From: an uncultured Prevotella sp.
GTDB taxonomy: Bacteria; Bacteroidota; Bacteroidia; Bacteroidales; Bacteroidaceae
Length of the DNA stretch: 56,699 nucleotides
NCBI GenBank assembly: GCA_946188165.1
Contig: CAMHTW010000021.1
Location: forward strand, 1-56,699
Direction of reading: 5' to 3'
A program made the translations under genes and the position numbers. The notes beneath the pieces were generated by a model that did no database searches, was not told the origin of the DNA, and saw only the letters and a program-made list of their open reading frames with translations. This document shows positions 1 to 8,170 of this stretch, piece after piece. Position 1 is the first letter of the stretch. Each line of letters starts with the position of its first letter.

Positions 1-2
1 CG

Positions 3-218
3 AAGATCTTCCGTTATCTGATGAAGAAGAACAACGTGGCAACCCTCGAAGAACTGGTCGAGGCTGCCAAGGCCCTTGGCATCAATCTCTATGCCTGCGA
101 GATGGCGATGCACGTGCTCGGCCTGAAGAAAGAGGATTTTATTCCTGAGGTGAAGGACGTCCTCGGCGTTGCGTCGTTCCTCAACCTCAGCGAAGGTGGA
201 CAGACATTATTCATTTAA
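3..218 (+). CDS. DsrE/DsrF (YrkE)-like sulfur-relay protein, 5' partial
   Basis: The reading frame runs in from the window edge: K-I-F-R-Y-L precede the first internal Met at 21, so only about 71 C-terminal residues are visible. The segment YACEMAMHVLGL resembles the part of DsrE/DsrF/YrkE-like proteins that carries the conserved Cys proposed to hold a persulfide, and the chain ends GGQTLFI, a typical family ending. DsrE-like proteins pass sulfane sulfur to TusA-like carriers in the cytoplasm. The stop is 12 bases before a tusA-like gene, and the encapsulin shell and desulfurase genes follow on the same strand, so a role in sulfur transfer is likely. Family assignment is by resemblance; the N-terminal half cannot be checked. 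Confidence 0.75.
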   Translation, partial: KIFRYLMKKNNVATLEELVEAAKALGINLYACEMAMHVLGLKKEDFIPEVKDVLGVASFLNLSEGGQTLFI

Positions 219-230
219 AAAGGTAAGGAT

Positions 231-455
231 ATGGCAACAAAGGTATTAGACATTACGAAGGAGCACTGCCCGATGACCTTCGTCAAGACCAAGATCGAAC
301 TCTCGAAGCTCCAGCCGGGCGACATTCTGGAAGTATTGCTCGCTGAGGGCGAGCCTCTCGACAACGTTCCCCGCAATGCCAAGGAGCAGGGCTACAACGT
401 GCTCTCAGTAGAACATGTGGAAGGTACGACTCACAAAGTGACAATTAAGAAATAA
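231..455 (+). CDS. TusA/SirA-family sulfur carrier protein
   Basis: A 74-residue protein of usual TusA length. The N-terminal motif CPMTFVKTK (Cys at about residue 14) matches the CPxP-type signature whose Cys carries the persulfide in TusA/SirA/YrkF proteins; here the second Pro of the motif is replaced (CPMTF), as in many Bacteroidota members. The rest fits the small beta-alpha fold (GDILEVLLAEGEP, VTIKK end). It lies between the DsrE-like gene and the encapsulin shell gene (34-base gap to the shell), suggesting that it accepts or delivers sulfur made by the desulfurase two genes downstream. This role is inferred from context; the family call is firm. Confidence 0.9.
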   Translation: MATKVLDITKEHCPMTFVKTKIELSKLQPGDILEVLLAEGEPLDNVPRNAKEQGYNVLSVEHVEGTTHKVTIKK

Positions 456-489
456 ATCATAAGTATAACATTTAAAACTCAAACGAATT

Positions 490-1929
490 ATGGCAGAATC
501 AAATCTTCAGCGTAGTGTAACTACAGCAACCGCCAGAAGACTGGCAACCACCACCAAGACCGCCCCACAGATGGGCTCCATCACCCCGAGATTACTCCTG
601 AAGTTATTACCCTGGGTACAAGTCAGCGGCGGAACGTTCCGTGTGAACCGTACGAAGGTCGAACTCCGTAAGAACGACCGCCTGCCCATTCAGTATGTGA
701 ATGGCGTACCATCGTTTACGGCGAAGGACCTCAAGGCTATCCCCCTGTTCTCTGAGTTTGACGATGAGATACTGAACCGTCTCGTCAGCTCGTTCGAAGC
801 CAAAGAGGTCGATGTGGATAAGTTCTTCGTGGAGGAGGGTAAGGACAAGCAGCGCTTCTTCATCGTAGCCAGCGGACAGGCTGAGGTCATCAGCAAAGGT
901 CCTCACGGTGAGGATTTGAGGATAGCCCTGTTAGGCGACGGTGAGTATTTCGGTGAAGCAGATTTACTGGATGAACAGGAATCTACCGTCAGCGTCCGCG
1001 CCATCACTCCCACCGTATTCCTTGGGCTGAAGCTCAAAGAACTCATCAAGTTCATCAAGGAAGTACCCGACTTCCGCGACACGTTCGAGAAGGCCGTTGA
1101 CAAGCAACTGCGCCTGAAGGCATCGGTCAACGACAACGGCGAGAAGCACATCGACCTCGTCAGCGGCCACGAGGAGGACAACATCATCCCCGAGACCTAC
1201 ATCGACTACGAGGAGAATCCGACGGAGTATTCACTGAATACGCTACAGACGGTGGTGCGTGTACATACCCGCGTGAGCGATCTTTATAATAATCCTTACA
1301 ATCAACTCGAAGAGCAGTTGCGGCTCTCGATCGAGAGTATCAAGGAACGCCAGGAATGGGAGCTCATCAACAACAAGCAGTTCGGTCTATTGGCTGCTGC
1401 CAACCCCGCCTACCGCATTACCACACGCTATGGTTCGCCCACGCCCGACGACCTCGACGAGTTGCTGTCATTAGTCTGGAAGGAGCCCGCATTCTTTATC
1501 GCTCATCCGAGAGCCATCGCAGCCTTCGAACGTGAGTGCACCTGGCGTGGTGTTCCGCCTGTGACGACCGACCTTTTCGGTACTCGCGTGGTTCTGTGGC
1601 GTGGTGTACCCCTGATTCCTTCAGACAAGGTAGAGGTAGAAGGTCAGTATCTGACAGGCCGTGGTGTTGGTACCACAAAGATTATCCTCGTGCGTGTTGG
1701 CGAAAAGAACCAGGGCGTCATCGGTCTGCACCAGAGTGGCATACCCGGCGAGATTGCCCCGTCTCTGAGTGCCCGTCTGATGGGTCTCGATAAGTTTGGC
1801 GTGGCCTCTTATCTGCTCACAAAATACTTCTCGCTGGCCGCCCTCACCGACGATGCCATCGCCGTGTTGGAGAACGTTGAGGTAGGCTATTATCACGACT
1901 ATCAGCATAGGAATAAAGTAGAGAAATAA
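490..1929 (+). CDS. Family 2 encapsulin shell protein with cyclic-nucleotide-binding domain
   Basis: A 479-residue protein. An N-terminal arm and early shell segment (about 1-75) is followed by a complete cyclic-nucleotide-binding fold (about 76-205: FVEEG, FFIVASGQAEV, LGDGEYFGEADLL), then an HK97-like shell region (about 215-479, with the family-typical RITTRYGSPTPDDLDELLSL and FFIAHPRAIAAFERE). A CNBD inserted in the shell protein is the mark of family 2B; shells lacking it are 2A. In the phosphate-binding cassette the usual PRxA Arg is not seen (DEQESTVSVRA), so classical cAMP binding is doubtful. The stop overlaps the desulfurase start (TAATG), a sign of coupled translation, and fixes the desulfurase as probable cargo. 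Expected to self-assemble into a cytoplasmic protein compartment. Confidence 0.88.
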   Translation: MAESNLQRSVTTATARRLATTTKTAPQMGSITPRLLLKLLPWVQVSGGTFRVNRTKVELRKNDRLPIQYVNGVPSFTAKDLKAIPLFSEFDDEILNRLVSSFEAKEVDVDKFFVEEGKDKQRFFIVASGQAEVISKGPHGEDLRIALLGDGEYFGEADLLDEQESTVSVRAITPTVFLGLKLKELIKFIKEVPDFRDTFEKAVDKQLRLKASVNDNGEKHIDLVSGHEEDNIIPETYIDYEENPTEYSLNTLQTVVRVHTRVSDLYNNPYNQLEEQLRLSIESIKERQEWELINNKQFGLLAAANPAYRITTRYGSPTPDDLDELLSLVWKEPAFFIAHPRAIAAFERECTWRGVPPVTTDLFGTRVVLWRGVPLIPSDKVEVEGQYLTGRGVGTTKIILVRVGEKNQGVIGLHQSGIPGEIAPSLSARLMGLDKFGVASYLLTKYFSLAALTDDAIAVLENVEVGYYHDYQHRNKVEK

Positions 1930-3458
1930 TGATTGATATTCAGAATATTAACGGATACGGTATACAGGATCCTGGGTTCGAACTACTGAGGCAGGTGGCG
2001 CAGAAGTACTGTCCCGAGGAGCTTCAGGCAGAGCGTCAGGAGGTTATTCCTGACGAGGCGCTGAATCTCACGGAACTGGAGACAGCTTTCAATGCGCTGC
2101 TGGCAGGCGGTAGTGGTTATGGCGAGTTGCCCTACATCGGTGACGTGGACGCCCATACCTCTTCGCTGCCCAAGGACGACGGCTTCGGCATCGGCATCCC
2201 TGAAACGCAGAAACTGCGCGACCTGCACTACGAGGAGGCTGACACGCTGAACTCCGAGCAGATCAAGCGCGACTTCCCCGTGCTCAATCAGAAGGTGAAC
2301 GGCCACGACCTCGTCTGGCTCGACAACGGTGCCACGACGCAGAAGCCGAACCAGGTCATCGACAAGATCTCGGACTATTACCGTAATTATAATTCGAACA
2401 TCCATCGCGGGGCGCACACCCTTGCTGCCCGTGCGACGGATGCCTATGAGGAGGCGCGCGAAAAGGTGCAACGGTTTATCAACGCCGCCACCAGCGAGGA
2501 GATCATCTTCGTGCGTGGCACCACCGAGGGCATCAACCTCGTGGCGCAGACCTACGGCCGACAGTTTATCACACCAGGCGACGACATCATTGTCAGCGAG
2601 TTGGATCATCACGCCAATATTGTACCTTGGCAACGCGTTGCTCAGGAGAAAGGCGCCACCCTTCGCGCCATCCCCACGGATCAGAATGGCGACCTCATCC
2701 TCTCGGAGTTCGAACGCATCATCACGCCCCGCACGCGGTTCGTCAGCGTCGGCCACGTGAACAACACCTTCGGCACCATCAATGACGTGCAGCGCATCAT
2801 CGAGATTGCTCATGCGCACAACATCCCCGTGCTGATTGACGGTGCTCAGAGTATTGCTCACACGCCTGTCGATGTGCAGGCCCTCGGAGCCGACTTCTTC
2901 GTGTTCAGCGGTCATAAGATTTACGGCCCCAATGGCATCGGTGTAGTCTATGGACGCAAGGAACTCTTGGATAAGATGCAGCCCTGGCAAGGTGGTGGCA
3001 ACATGATTAAGGACGTCACCATCGAGCGTACGGAGTACAACGTGCCGCCTGCCCGCTTCGAGGCTGGTACGCCCAATGTGGCCGACGCCATCGGACTGGG
3101 TGCCGCCCTCGACTACGTAAGCCACATCGGCATCCGTAACATCGAGCACCACGAGCATCAGCTGACGGAGTATGCCCGCGAGCAACTCGCCCAGATTCCT
3201 GGTCTAACGCTCATTGGCAATCCCAAGAACCGCGTCTCTGTCGTGTCGTTCGTCCTCGACGGCATTCCCGTACCTGAGGTTGGTACCCTGCTCGACAAAG
3301 AAGGTATCGCCGTGCGTGCAGGTCACCACTGTGCCCAACCCGCCTTGCGCGCTTTGGGTTACGAAATGAGTGTACGTCCCACCTTCGCCCTCTACAATAC
3401 GCGCGAAGACGTGGACAAACTCGTGATTGCAGTACGAAAGATTGTTGGACAGAGATAA
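1929..3458 (+). CDS. SufS-like cysteine desulfurase with encapsulin-cargo N-terminal extension
   Basis: A 509-residue PLP enzyme that removes sulfur from L-cysteine. Residues from about 115 onward match SufS/CsdA-type desulfurases: WLDNGATTQKP, the PLP lysine in SGHKIYGPNG (Lys330) and the catalytic Cys468 in RAGHHCAQPALRALG. SufS enzymes are about 406 residues long; the extra ~105 at the N terminus are rich in Gly, Asp and Pro (GSGYGELPYIG, KDDGFGIGIPET) and look disordered, like the targeting segments of desulfurases packed into family 2 encapsulins. The start overlaps the shell stop (TAATG), and the sulfhydrylase ATG is one base after its stop. A 400-residue open frame on the opposite strand of this gene is a composition artefact. 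Confidence 0.92.
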   Translation: MIDIQNINGYGIQDPGFELLRQVAQKYCPEELQAERQEVIPDEALNLTELETAFNALLAGGSGYGELPYIGDVDAHTSSLPKDDGFGIGIPETQKLRDLHYEEADTLNSEQIKRDFPVLNQKVNGHDLVWLDNGATTQKPNQVIDKISDYYRNYNSNIHRGAHTLAARATDAYEEAREKVQRFINAATSEEIIFVRGTTEGINLVAQTYGRQFITPGDDIIVSELDHHANIVPWQRVAQEKGATLRAIPTDQNGDLILSEFERIITPRTRFVSVGHVNNTFGTINDVQRIIEIAHAHNIPVLIDGAQSIAHTPVDVQALGADFFVFSGHKIYGPNGIGVVYGRKELLDKMQPWQGGGNMIKDVTIERTEYNVPPARFEAGTPNVADAIGLGAALDYVSHIGIRNIEHHEHQLTEYAREQLAQIPGLTLIGNPKNRVSVVSFVLDGIPVPEVGTLLDKEGIAVRAGHHCAQPALRALGYEMSVRPTFALYNTREDVDKLVIAVRKIVGQR

Positions 3459-3459
3459 T

Positions 3460-4695
3460 ATGCAGTACGAAACGAAAATATTGACGACGAAGTATCAGAA
3501 ACCTGATGCATACGGGGCACTGTCGATGCCCGTTTACTATACGGCGGCGTTTGAGTTTGAGTCTGCCAAGGCCATGGGCGACGCGTTTTGCGGTCGCTCT
3601 ATGGCCCCGTCGTATGCCCGCATCGCCAATCCTACAGTGACCTATCTCGAGGAACGCGTGCGACAGCTGACGGGGGCAACAAGCGTGACAGCACTCAACA
3701 CAGGTATGGCCGCCATCCATTATGCTCTGACGGCTGTCAGCGCAGCAGGACTCAACATCGTGGCCTCGAAGCATCTGTTTGGCAATAGTGTCTCGTTGCT
3801 TCGCGACACCCTTGGTACCTTTGGTGTGGAAGTCCGTTTTGCAGACTTCACCAACACCGACGAGGTGGTAGCGCTCATTGACGACAAGACCGCTGCACTG
3901 TTTTTTGAAATCATCACCAATCCGCAACTGTTCGTGGCCGACATCCGACAGTTGTCGGAACTGGCTCATGCAAAGGGCGTGCCCCTGATAGCCGATACGA
4001 CCATTGTGCCATTCCCCGCTTTTCATGCCGTCGATTTCGGTGTGGACATCGAGGTGGTCAGCAGTACGAAGTATATCTCGGGCGGCGGTACAGGTTTAGG
4101 GGGCTTGCTCATTGACTACGGCAAGTTCGACTGGAGTCGGTCGCCATCGCCAGCTCTACAGCAACGTACAAAGAGGGTAGGTAATACGCTGGCATTTACT
4201 GCGCGTGTAAAGACCGAACTGGTGACCAACCTCGGTGCGCTGATGACGCCGCAGGTGGCGTATATGGAGACCCTTGGCCTCGACACGCTCGACATCCGCT
4301 TCCGTCGGCAGGCCGAGACCACATTCTGGCTCGCCCGCCAGTGCCAGCAGTTGCCGGAAATCAAGCGCGTCAACTATACGGGCCTTGAGGATAACCCTTT
4401 CCACGAACTCTCAGAACGGCAGTTCGGCCCCTTGCCAGGCGCCGTCTTTACCATCGACCTCGCATCGAAGGAAGCCGCATGGGCGTTCATCGACAGGTTG
4501 CAGATTATCCGTCGCGCCACCAATCTCTTCGACCGCAAGTCGCTGGCCATCCATCCCGCCTCTACCATCTTCGGCCTCTTTACGCCAGAGCAATGCGCCG
4601 CGATGTCCGTCCCCGACACGACGGTACGCCTCAGCATCGGCCTCGAAGCCGGCGAGGATCTGCTGGAAGATATTAAGCAGGCCGTGAAATACTAA
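3460..4695 (+). CDS. O-acetylhomoserine sulfhydrylase-like PLP enzyme (Cys/Met metabolism family)
   Basis: A 411-residue fold-type I PLP enzyme. YARIANPTVTYLEERV matches the family's YSRxxNPT signature, and the PLP lysine lies in SSTKYISGGG (Lys204). The chosen ATG at 3460 is one base after the desulfurase stop; an earlier in-frame start would lie inside the desulfurase gene. Members of this family join sulfide, or sulfur carried on a protein, to O-acetylhomoserine, or make or cleave cystathionine. Its place as last gene of the encapsulin operon suggests it uses sulfur released by the desulfurase. It is a paralogue of the metY-like gene at 8171-9460. Exact substrate cannot be told from sequence. 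Confidence 0.85.
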   Translation: MQYETKILTTKYQKPDAYGALSMPVYYTAAFEFESAKAMGDAFCGRSMAPSYARIANPTVTYLEERVRQLTGATSVTALNTGMAAIHYALTAVSAAGLNIVASKHLFGNSVSLLRDTLGTFGVEVRFADFTNTDEVVALIDDKTAALFFEIITNPQLFVADIRQLSELAHAKGVPLIADTTIVPFPAFHAVDFGVDIEVVSSTKYISGGGTGLGGLLIDYGKFDWSRSPSPALQQRTKRVGNTLAFTARVKTELVTNLGALMTPQVAYMETLGLDTLDIRFRRQAETTFWLARQCQQLPEIKRVNYTGLEDNPFHELSERQFGPLPGAVFTIDLASKEAAWAFIDRLQIIRRATNLFDRKSLAIHPASTIFGLFTPEQCAAMSVPDTTVRLSIGLEAGEDLLEDIKQAVKY

Positions 4696-4760
4696 TTACT
4701 CCGAAAGTAATTCTCGTTACTGCGGCAGTAATTCTTGTTACTGCGGCAGTATTTTTCTTT
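4694..4760. terminator. Three stacked hairpins between convergent genes
   Basis: Three short inverted repeats follow one another from the sulfhydrylase stop codon: AATTACT/AGTAATT (4694-4712), TTACTGC-G-GCAGTAA (4717-4731) and TTACTGC-G-GCAGTA (4738-4751), then a T-rich run to 4760. The AraC gene converges from the right (its stop is at 4776), so this is the expected place for a bidirectional terminator. The second and third units are near copies of each other. Confidence 0.6.
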
Positions 4761-4775
4761 AATGCGGAGGTGCTG

Positions 4776-5690
4776 TTATTTTGTCTTCAGTGAAGCGATA
4801 TATTTCGAGGGCAGGAGGCCTGCATGCTTCTTGAAGAAACGGGTGAAGTGCTGGGGATATTCGAAACCGAGGGTGTCGGAGGCTTGGGTGGCGGTGAGAC
4901 CGCTGACCAGCAGGCTCTTGGCACGGGCGATAAGGAAACGCTGGATAACCTGTGTGGGACTCTCGCCAGAAACACTTCGCACCACATCGCCGAAATAGCT
5001 GGGCGACAGACAGAGTTCGGAGGCGCAATATTTCACGTTGGGCAGGCCGTGCTGCCGCTGCAAGCCCCGCTCGTAATAGTCGGCAAGTACCCGTTGGAAG
5101 CGCGACAGCAGGTCGTTCTGGCTATGGGCTGCATTCTGAAACTGTCGCTGATAGAACAGTCGAGCATAGTCGCACACCAGCAGAATATAGTCCTGCAGGA
5201 TGCGTTCGGTCTGTGGCGACGGCTCGCGGTGCTGTATGAATCGACGTATCATCCACATCAACTGCCACATCAACTGCTTCTCGCCCTCAGTCGTGTGCAG
5301 CGCTTCGTTCACGTTATACGAAAAATAGTGATAGTCGTGCAACCGTTGCTCGAATGCCGTGCCGCGCATGAACTCCGCCTCGAAGTGCAGCGTCCACCCG
5401 TGATACACCTCGCGTGTACCGTCGTCAGCTTTGCCGATAATCTGTCCGGGCGAGACGGCAACCAACGACCCCTTTGATGTGTCGTAGTTGCCCATGCCGT
5501 ATTTCCCGTCTTCAGGGAAATTGTCCTGTACGAAGAAGGCATAGACGTCGCCCATTTTGTTTAGCGTGTGGGCAATCGGGCCCAGTTCGTCGAAGTGTAC
5601 AACGCTCACCATCGGGTGATACGTCTCGGCTTCTACACTCTGTGCGAAGTCGTTAGCGTGGTTGAGGCAGAGATAATGCAGTGTTGTCAT
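4776..5690 (-). CDS. AraC-family transcriptional regulator
   Basis: A 304-residue protein. Residues about 1-190 form an N-terminal sensing region of the cupin-like type; the last ~100 residues form the double helix-turn-helix of AraC/XylS proteins (YCASELCLSPSYFGDVVRS for the first, and ATQASDTLGFEYPQHFTRFF for the second, with the usual F-x-x-FFKK). It is divergent from the lipoprotein/hydrolase pair at 5812-7448 across a 121-base gap, so that pair is the most likely target. The ATG lies about 5 bases after its own -7 box, so the mRNA may be leaderless. Inducer unknown. Confidence 0.9.
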   Translation of the reverse strand: MTTLHYLCLNHANDFAQSVEAETYHPMVSVVHFDELGPIAHTLNKMGDVYAFFVQDNFPEDGKYGMGNYDTSKGSLVAVSPGQIIGKADDGTREVYHGWTLHFEAEFMRGTAFEQRLHDYHYFSYNVNEALHTTEGEKQLMWQLMWMIRRFIQHREPSPQTERILQDYILLVCDYARLFYQRQFQNAAHSQNDLLSRFQRVLADYYERGLQRQHGLPNVKYCASELCLSPSYFGDVVRSVSGESPTQVIQRFLIARAKSLLVSGLTATQASDTLGFEYPQHFTRFFKKHAGLLPSKYIASLKTK

Positions 5691-5694
5691 GCCG

Positions 5695-5702
5695 CAAAGT
5701 TA
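5695..5702 (-). promoter_or_regulatory. -7 box TAACTTTG of the AraC gene
   Basis: Exact match to the Bacteroidota -7 consensus TAnnTTTG on the minus strand, ending 5 bases before the ATG at 5690. Transcription would begin at or next to the start codon. Confidence 0.65.
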
Positions 5703-5798
5703 CTACTTTTTACCCAAATTGTTGCACCAAAGGCGAAAAAAGATAAAATTGGTAAGTAATTCGTCGATTCGGATAACCGTTGGAAGCGTATTTTGCCG

Positions 5799-5806
5799 TA
5801 ACTTTG
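5799..5806 (+). promoter_or_regulatory. -7 box TAACTTTG of the lipoprotein/hydrolase pair
   Basis: TAACTTTG lies five bases before the ATG at 5812, giving a leaderless or near-leaderless mRNA. It decides the start at 5812 against an upstream in-frame start at 5689. Confidence 0.65.
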
Positions 5807-5811
5807 CACCC

Positions 5812-6387
5812 ATGAAACAGATATTATTATTACTGGCAGCGATGCTGCTGACATGCTGTTCGAAGGACAGCGACGTAACGGCACAGACTATGACACAGAG
5901 ATTGTATATCACCATCGATGGCAAGACGCTCCCCGTTGTGCTGGTCGATAATGCCGCCACGCAGACACTGGTGGCGGCTCTGAAAGAGGGCGATATTACC
6001 TACGAAGCTCATGACTACGGCGGTTTCGAGAAGGTGGGCGCACTGGGACGCTCGCTGCCTACGAGCGACACGCAGACCACTACGCAGGCGGGCGACGTCA
6101 TCCTTTACAGCAGCAACCAGATAGTGCTCTTCTACGGCTCGAACTCGTGGAGTTACACCCGTTTGGGACGTATGGAATATTCGTCGCAGACGGAACTGCA
6201 GTCCTTCCTCAAGGCAGGACAGGGAAATGTTACGGTGAAACTCTCGCTGACGTCGGGTACAACGGCTGTCAATAGCGTCCGAAGCGCAGATGTTGACGAT
6301 GGCGACTACTATTCGCTCAGTGGTCAGCGCATCGCGAATCCAACGCATGGTATTTATATAAATAAAGGTAAAAAGGTGTTATTATGA
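5812..6387 (+). CDS. Cyclophilin-like-fold lipoprotein with GIYI tail
   Basis: A 191-residue protein with a lipoprotein signal (MKQILLLLAAMLLTCC, Cys at 15-16). The middle (about 28-135: RLYITIDGKTLPVVLVDN, GDVILYSSNQIVLFYG) matches the cyclophilin-like family (Cyclophil_like2), small beta-barrels without known catalytic activity. The last ~25 residues (YYSLSGQRI ... GIYINKGKKVLL) form the tail common on Prevotella secreted proteins and shared here with the beta-helix protein at 34748-36130. The stop overlaps the hydrolase start (ATGA), so the two are co-translated. Location: membrane-anchored, facing the periplasm or cell surface. Function unknown. Confidence 0.75.
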   Translation: MKQILLLLAAMLLTCCSKDSDVTAQTMTQRLYITIDGKTLPVVLVDNAATQTLVAALKEGDITYEAHDYGGFEKVGALGRSLPTSDTQTTTQAGDVILYSSNQIVLFYGSNSWSYTRLGRMEYSSQTELQSFLKAGQGNVTVKLSLTSGTTAVNSVRSADVDDGDYYSLSGQRIANPTHGIYINKGKKVLL

Positions 6388-7448
6388 AATTACAATTAAC
6401 GCAGGAATGGGACAAAACGTTCCCTAAGAGTGACAAGGTTGACCACAAGAAGGTCACATTCAAGAACCGTTACGGCATTGAGCTTGCTGCCGATATGTAC
6501 ACACCTAAGAACGCCGAGGGAAAGCTGCCAGCTATTGCCGTGACCGGCCCGTTTGGAGCCGTGAAGGAGCAGTCGAGCGGACTCTATGCCCAGCACATGG
6601 CCGAGCGTGGTTTCCTGACTATCGCCTTCGACCCCTCGTTCACAGGCGAGAGCGGTGGCGAACCCCGCCGCATGGCTTCGCCCGACATCAATACCGAGGA
6701 CTTCCTCGCTGCCGTCGATTTCCTCTCAGTGCAGGATAACGTTGATTCTGAGCGTATCGGCATTATCGGCATCTGCGGCTTTGGCGGTATGGCTGTCAAC
6801 GCTGCCGCCCTCGACCCCCGCATAAAAGCTACTGTCGCTTCGACCATGTACGACATGACGAAGGTGAACCGCGAGGGCTACTTCATGAGCAGTGACTCGA
6901 AAGAACAGCGCATGGAGGCACGTAAGGCGATGGCTGCCCAGCGTACTGAGGACTTCAAGAACGGCTCGTACAAACGCGCTGGCGGTGTCATTGACCCACT
7001 GCCAGAGGCTGCTCCCTGGTTTGTGAAAGATTACCACTCTTATTATAAGACCGAGCGCGGTTACCACGAGCGCAGCGGCAACTCCACCGACGGCTGGAAT
7101 GCAACGGGCTGCCAGTCGTTCCTCAACCAGCCCATCCTCGACTACGCCAACGAGATAGAGTCGCCCGTACTGCTCATCCACGGCGAGAAGGCCCATTCGC
7201 GCTACTTCTCTGAGTATGCCTTTGAGAAGATGACAGGCAAGAAACCTTTTGCCTCCTCGGTGGCTGAGTGTGCCAAGGCTAACGAGATTCCCACTGGCAA
7301 ATACGCAGGCAGCTATAAAGAGGGTAATAAGGAACTGCTCATCATCTCTGGAGCCTCGCACGTTGATCTCTACGACGACGTGGCAGACGTCATCCCCTAT
7401 GACAAGATGGAAGCGTTCTTCAAGGATGCGTTATATATAAAATTCTGA
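6384..7448 (+). CDS. Alpha/beta hydrolase, probably cytoplasmic
   Basis: A 354-residue alpha/beta hydrolase. The nucleophile elbow reads GICGFGG, with Cys rather than Ser at the central position, as in dienelactone-hydrolase-like and YcjY-like enzymes. The acidic and His members of the triad are likely in ESPVLLIHGEKAHSRYF and GASHVDLYD near the C terminus. No signal peptide. It overlaps the upstream lipoprotein gene by four bases (ATGA), and its 3' end overlaps the convergent response-regulator gene by 18 bases. The AraC gene upstream may control it. Substrate unknown: esters, lactones or acyl groups are possible. Confidence 0.85.
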   Translation: MKLQLTQEWDKTFPKSDKVDHKKVTFKNRYGIELAADMYTPKNAEGKLPAIAVTGPFGAVKEQSSGLYAQHMAERGFLTIAFDPSFTGESGGEPRRMASPDINTEDFLAAVDFLSVQDNVDSERIGIIGICGFGGMAVNAAALDPRIKATVASTMYDMTKVNREGYFMSSDSKEQRMEARKAMAAQRTEDFKNGSYKRAGGVIDPLPEAAPWFVKDYHSYYKTERGYHERSGNSTDGWNATGCQSFLNQPILDYANEIESPVLLIHGEKAHSRYFSEYAFEKMTGKKPFASSVAECAKANEIPTGKYAGSYKEGNKELLIISGASHVDLYDDVADVIPYDKMEAFFKDALYIKF

Positions 7449-8072
7449 TGGGTCTATCAGTCCGGCACGGAGAGCGTATTTCACGGCTTCGTGGGCTGTG
7501 TTGATGCCTAGTTTGCGGAAGATATTCTTGCGGTGGGTAGTGACGGTGTGGATGCTGGAGAAGCGTTCGGCAGCAATCTCCTTGGTGGTCTTACCTTGGG
7601 CAATAGCTTTCACGATTTCGGTCTCTGTAGTCGTCAGGATGCTGGGTGCCTCGTCGTCCTGCTGCTGTGTGATAACGGTTTCGAGGGCGCGCTGGCTGAG
7701 ATAGCGCGTATGGCGTTCAACGCTATTCAGAGCTTCGCGTACCTCACTGAGCGGACCGTCCTTGAAAACGACGCTGAACTGATGGGACGAAAACACAACG
7801 CGACGAATGAACTGGGGGGTCAGTTCGTCGCTAATAAGAATCCAGTCGGACAGGTTGAAACGCTCGGAAATGATGAGTAGCTGGTCTTCGTCGGTAAAGT
7901 CGAACAGTGTGTAGTCCAGTAGTACGACGGCACTCTCGTGTTCCTTGAGTAGGGCTACGAGTCCGGCTTTGTCGAAGGCACGATAAATGTTGGCTGCCTC
8001 GTTCTTTTCAAGCAGGCTCTCAAGTGCAAAGCGTGTCAGTTCCTGGTTGTCGGCAATGATAAAATTTCTCAT
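7431..8072 (-). CDS. LuxR/NarL-family response regulator
   Basis: A 213-residue protein starting at the ATG at 8072 (MRNFIIADNQELT), the usual start of a receiver domain; the longer frame to 8153 adds unrelated residues. Receiver about 1-115 (likely phosphoacceptor Asp in VVLLDYTLF), LuxR-type helix-turn-helix about 145-210 (TKEIAAERFSSIHTVTTHRKN). The motif after the Asp lacks the usual Pro, so phosphorylation control may be atypical. No histidine kinase lies nearby. Its 3' end overlaps the hydrolase gene. Targets unknown. Confidence 0.85.
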   Translation of the reverse strand: MRNFIIADNQELTRFALESLLEKNEAANIYRAFDKAGLVALLKEHESAVVLLDYTLFDFTDEDQLLIISERFNLSDWILISDELTPQFIRRVVFSSHQFSVVFKDGPLSEVREALNSVERHTRYLSQRALETVITQQQDDEAPSILTTTETEIVKAIAQGKTTKEIAAERFSSIHTVTTHRKNIFRKLGINTAHEAVKYALRAGLIDPSEFYI

Positions 8073-8170
8073 CTCTATGTTGGTTTTGGGTGCGAAATTA
8101 CAAAATTCAAAGCAATCTGCCAAATCTTTTAGGGGATTTGGCAGATTAATCAACGAAAGTGGTTTTATTT

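Noticed and set aside
1983..3185. 400-codon open frame antisense to the cysteine desulfurase
   Set aside because: It mirrors the strong codon bias of the real gene and has no family features.
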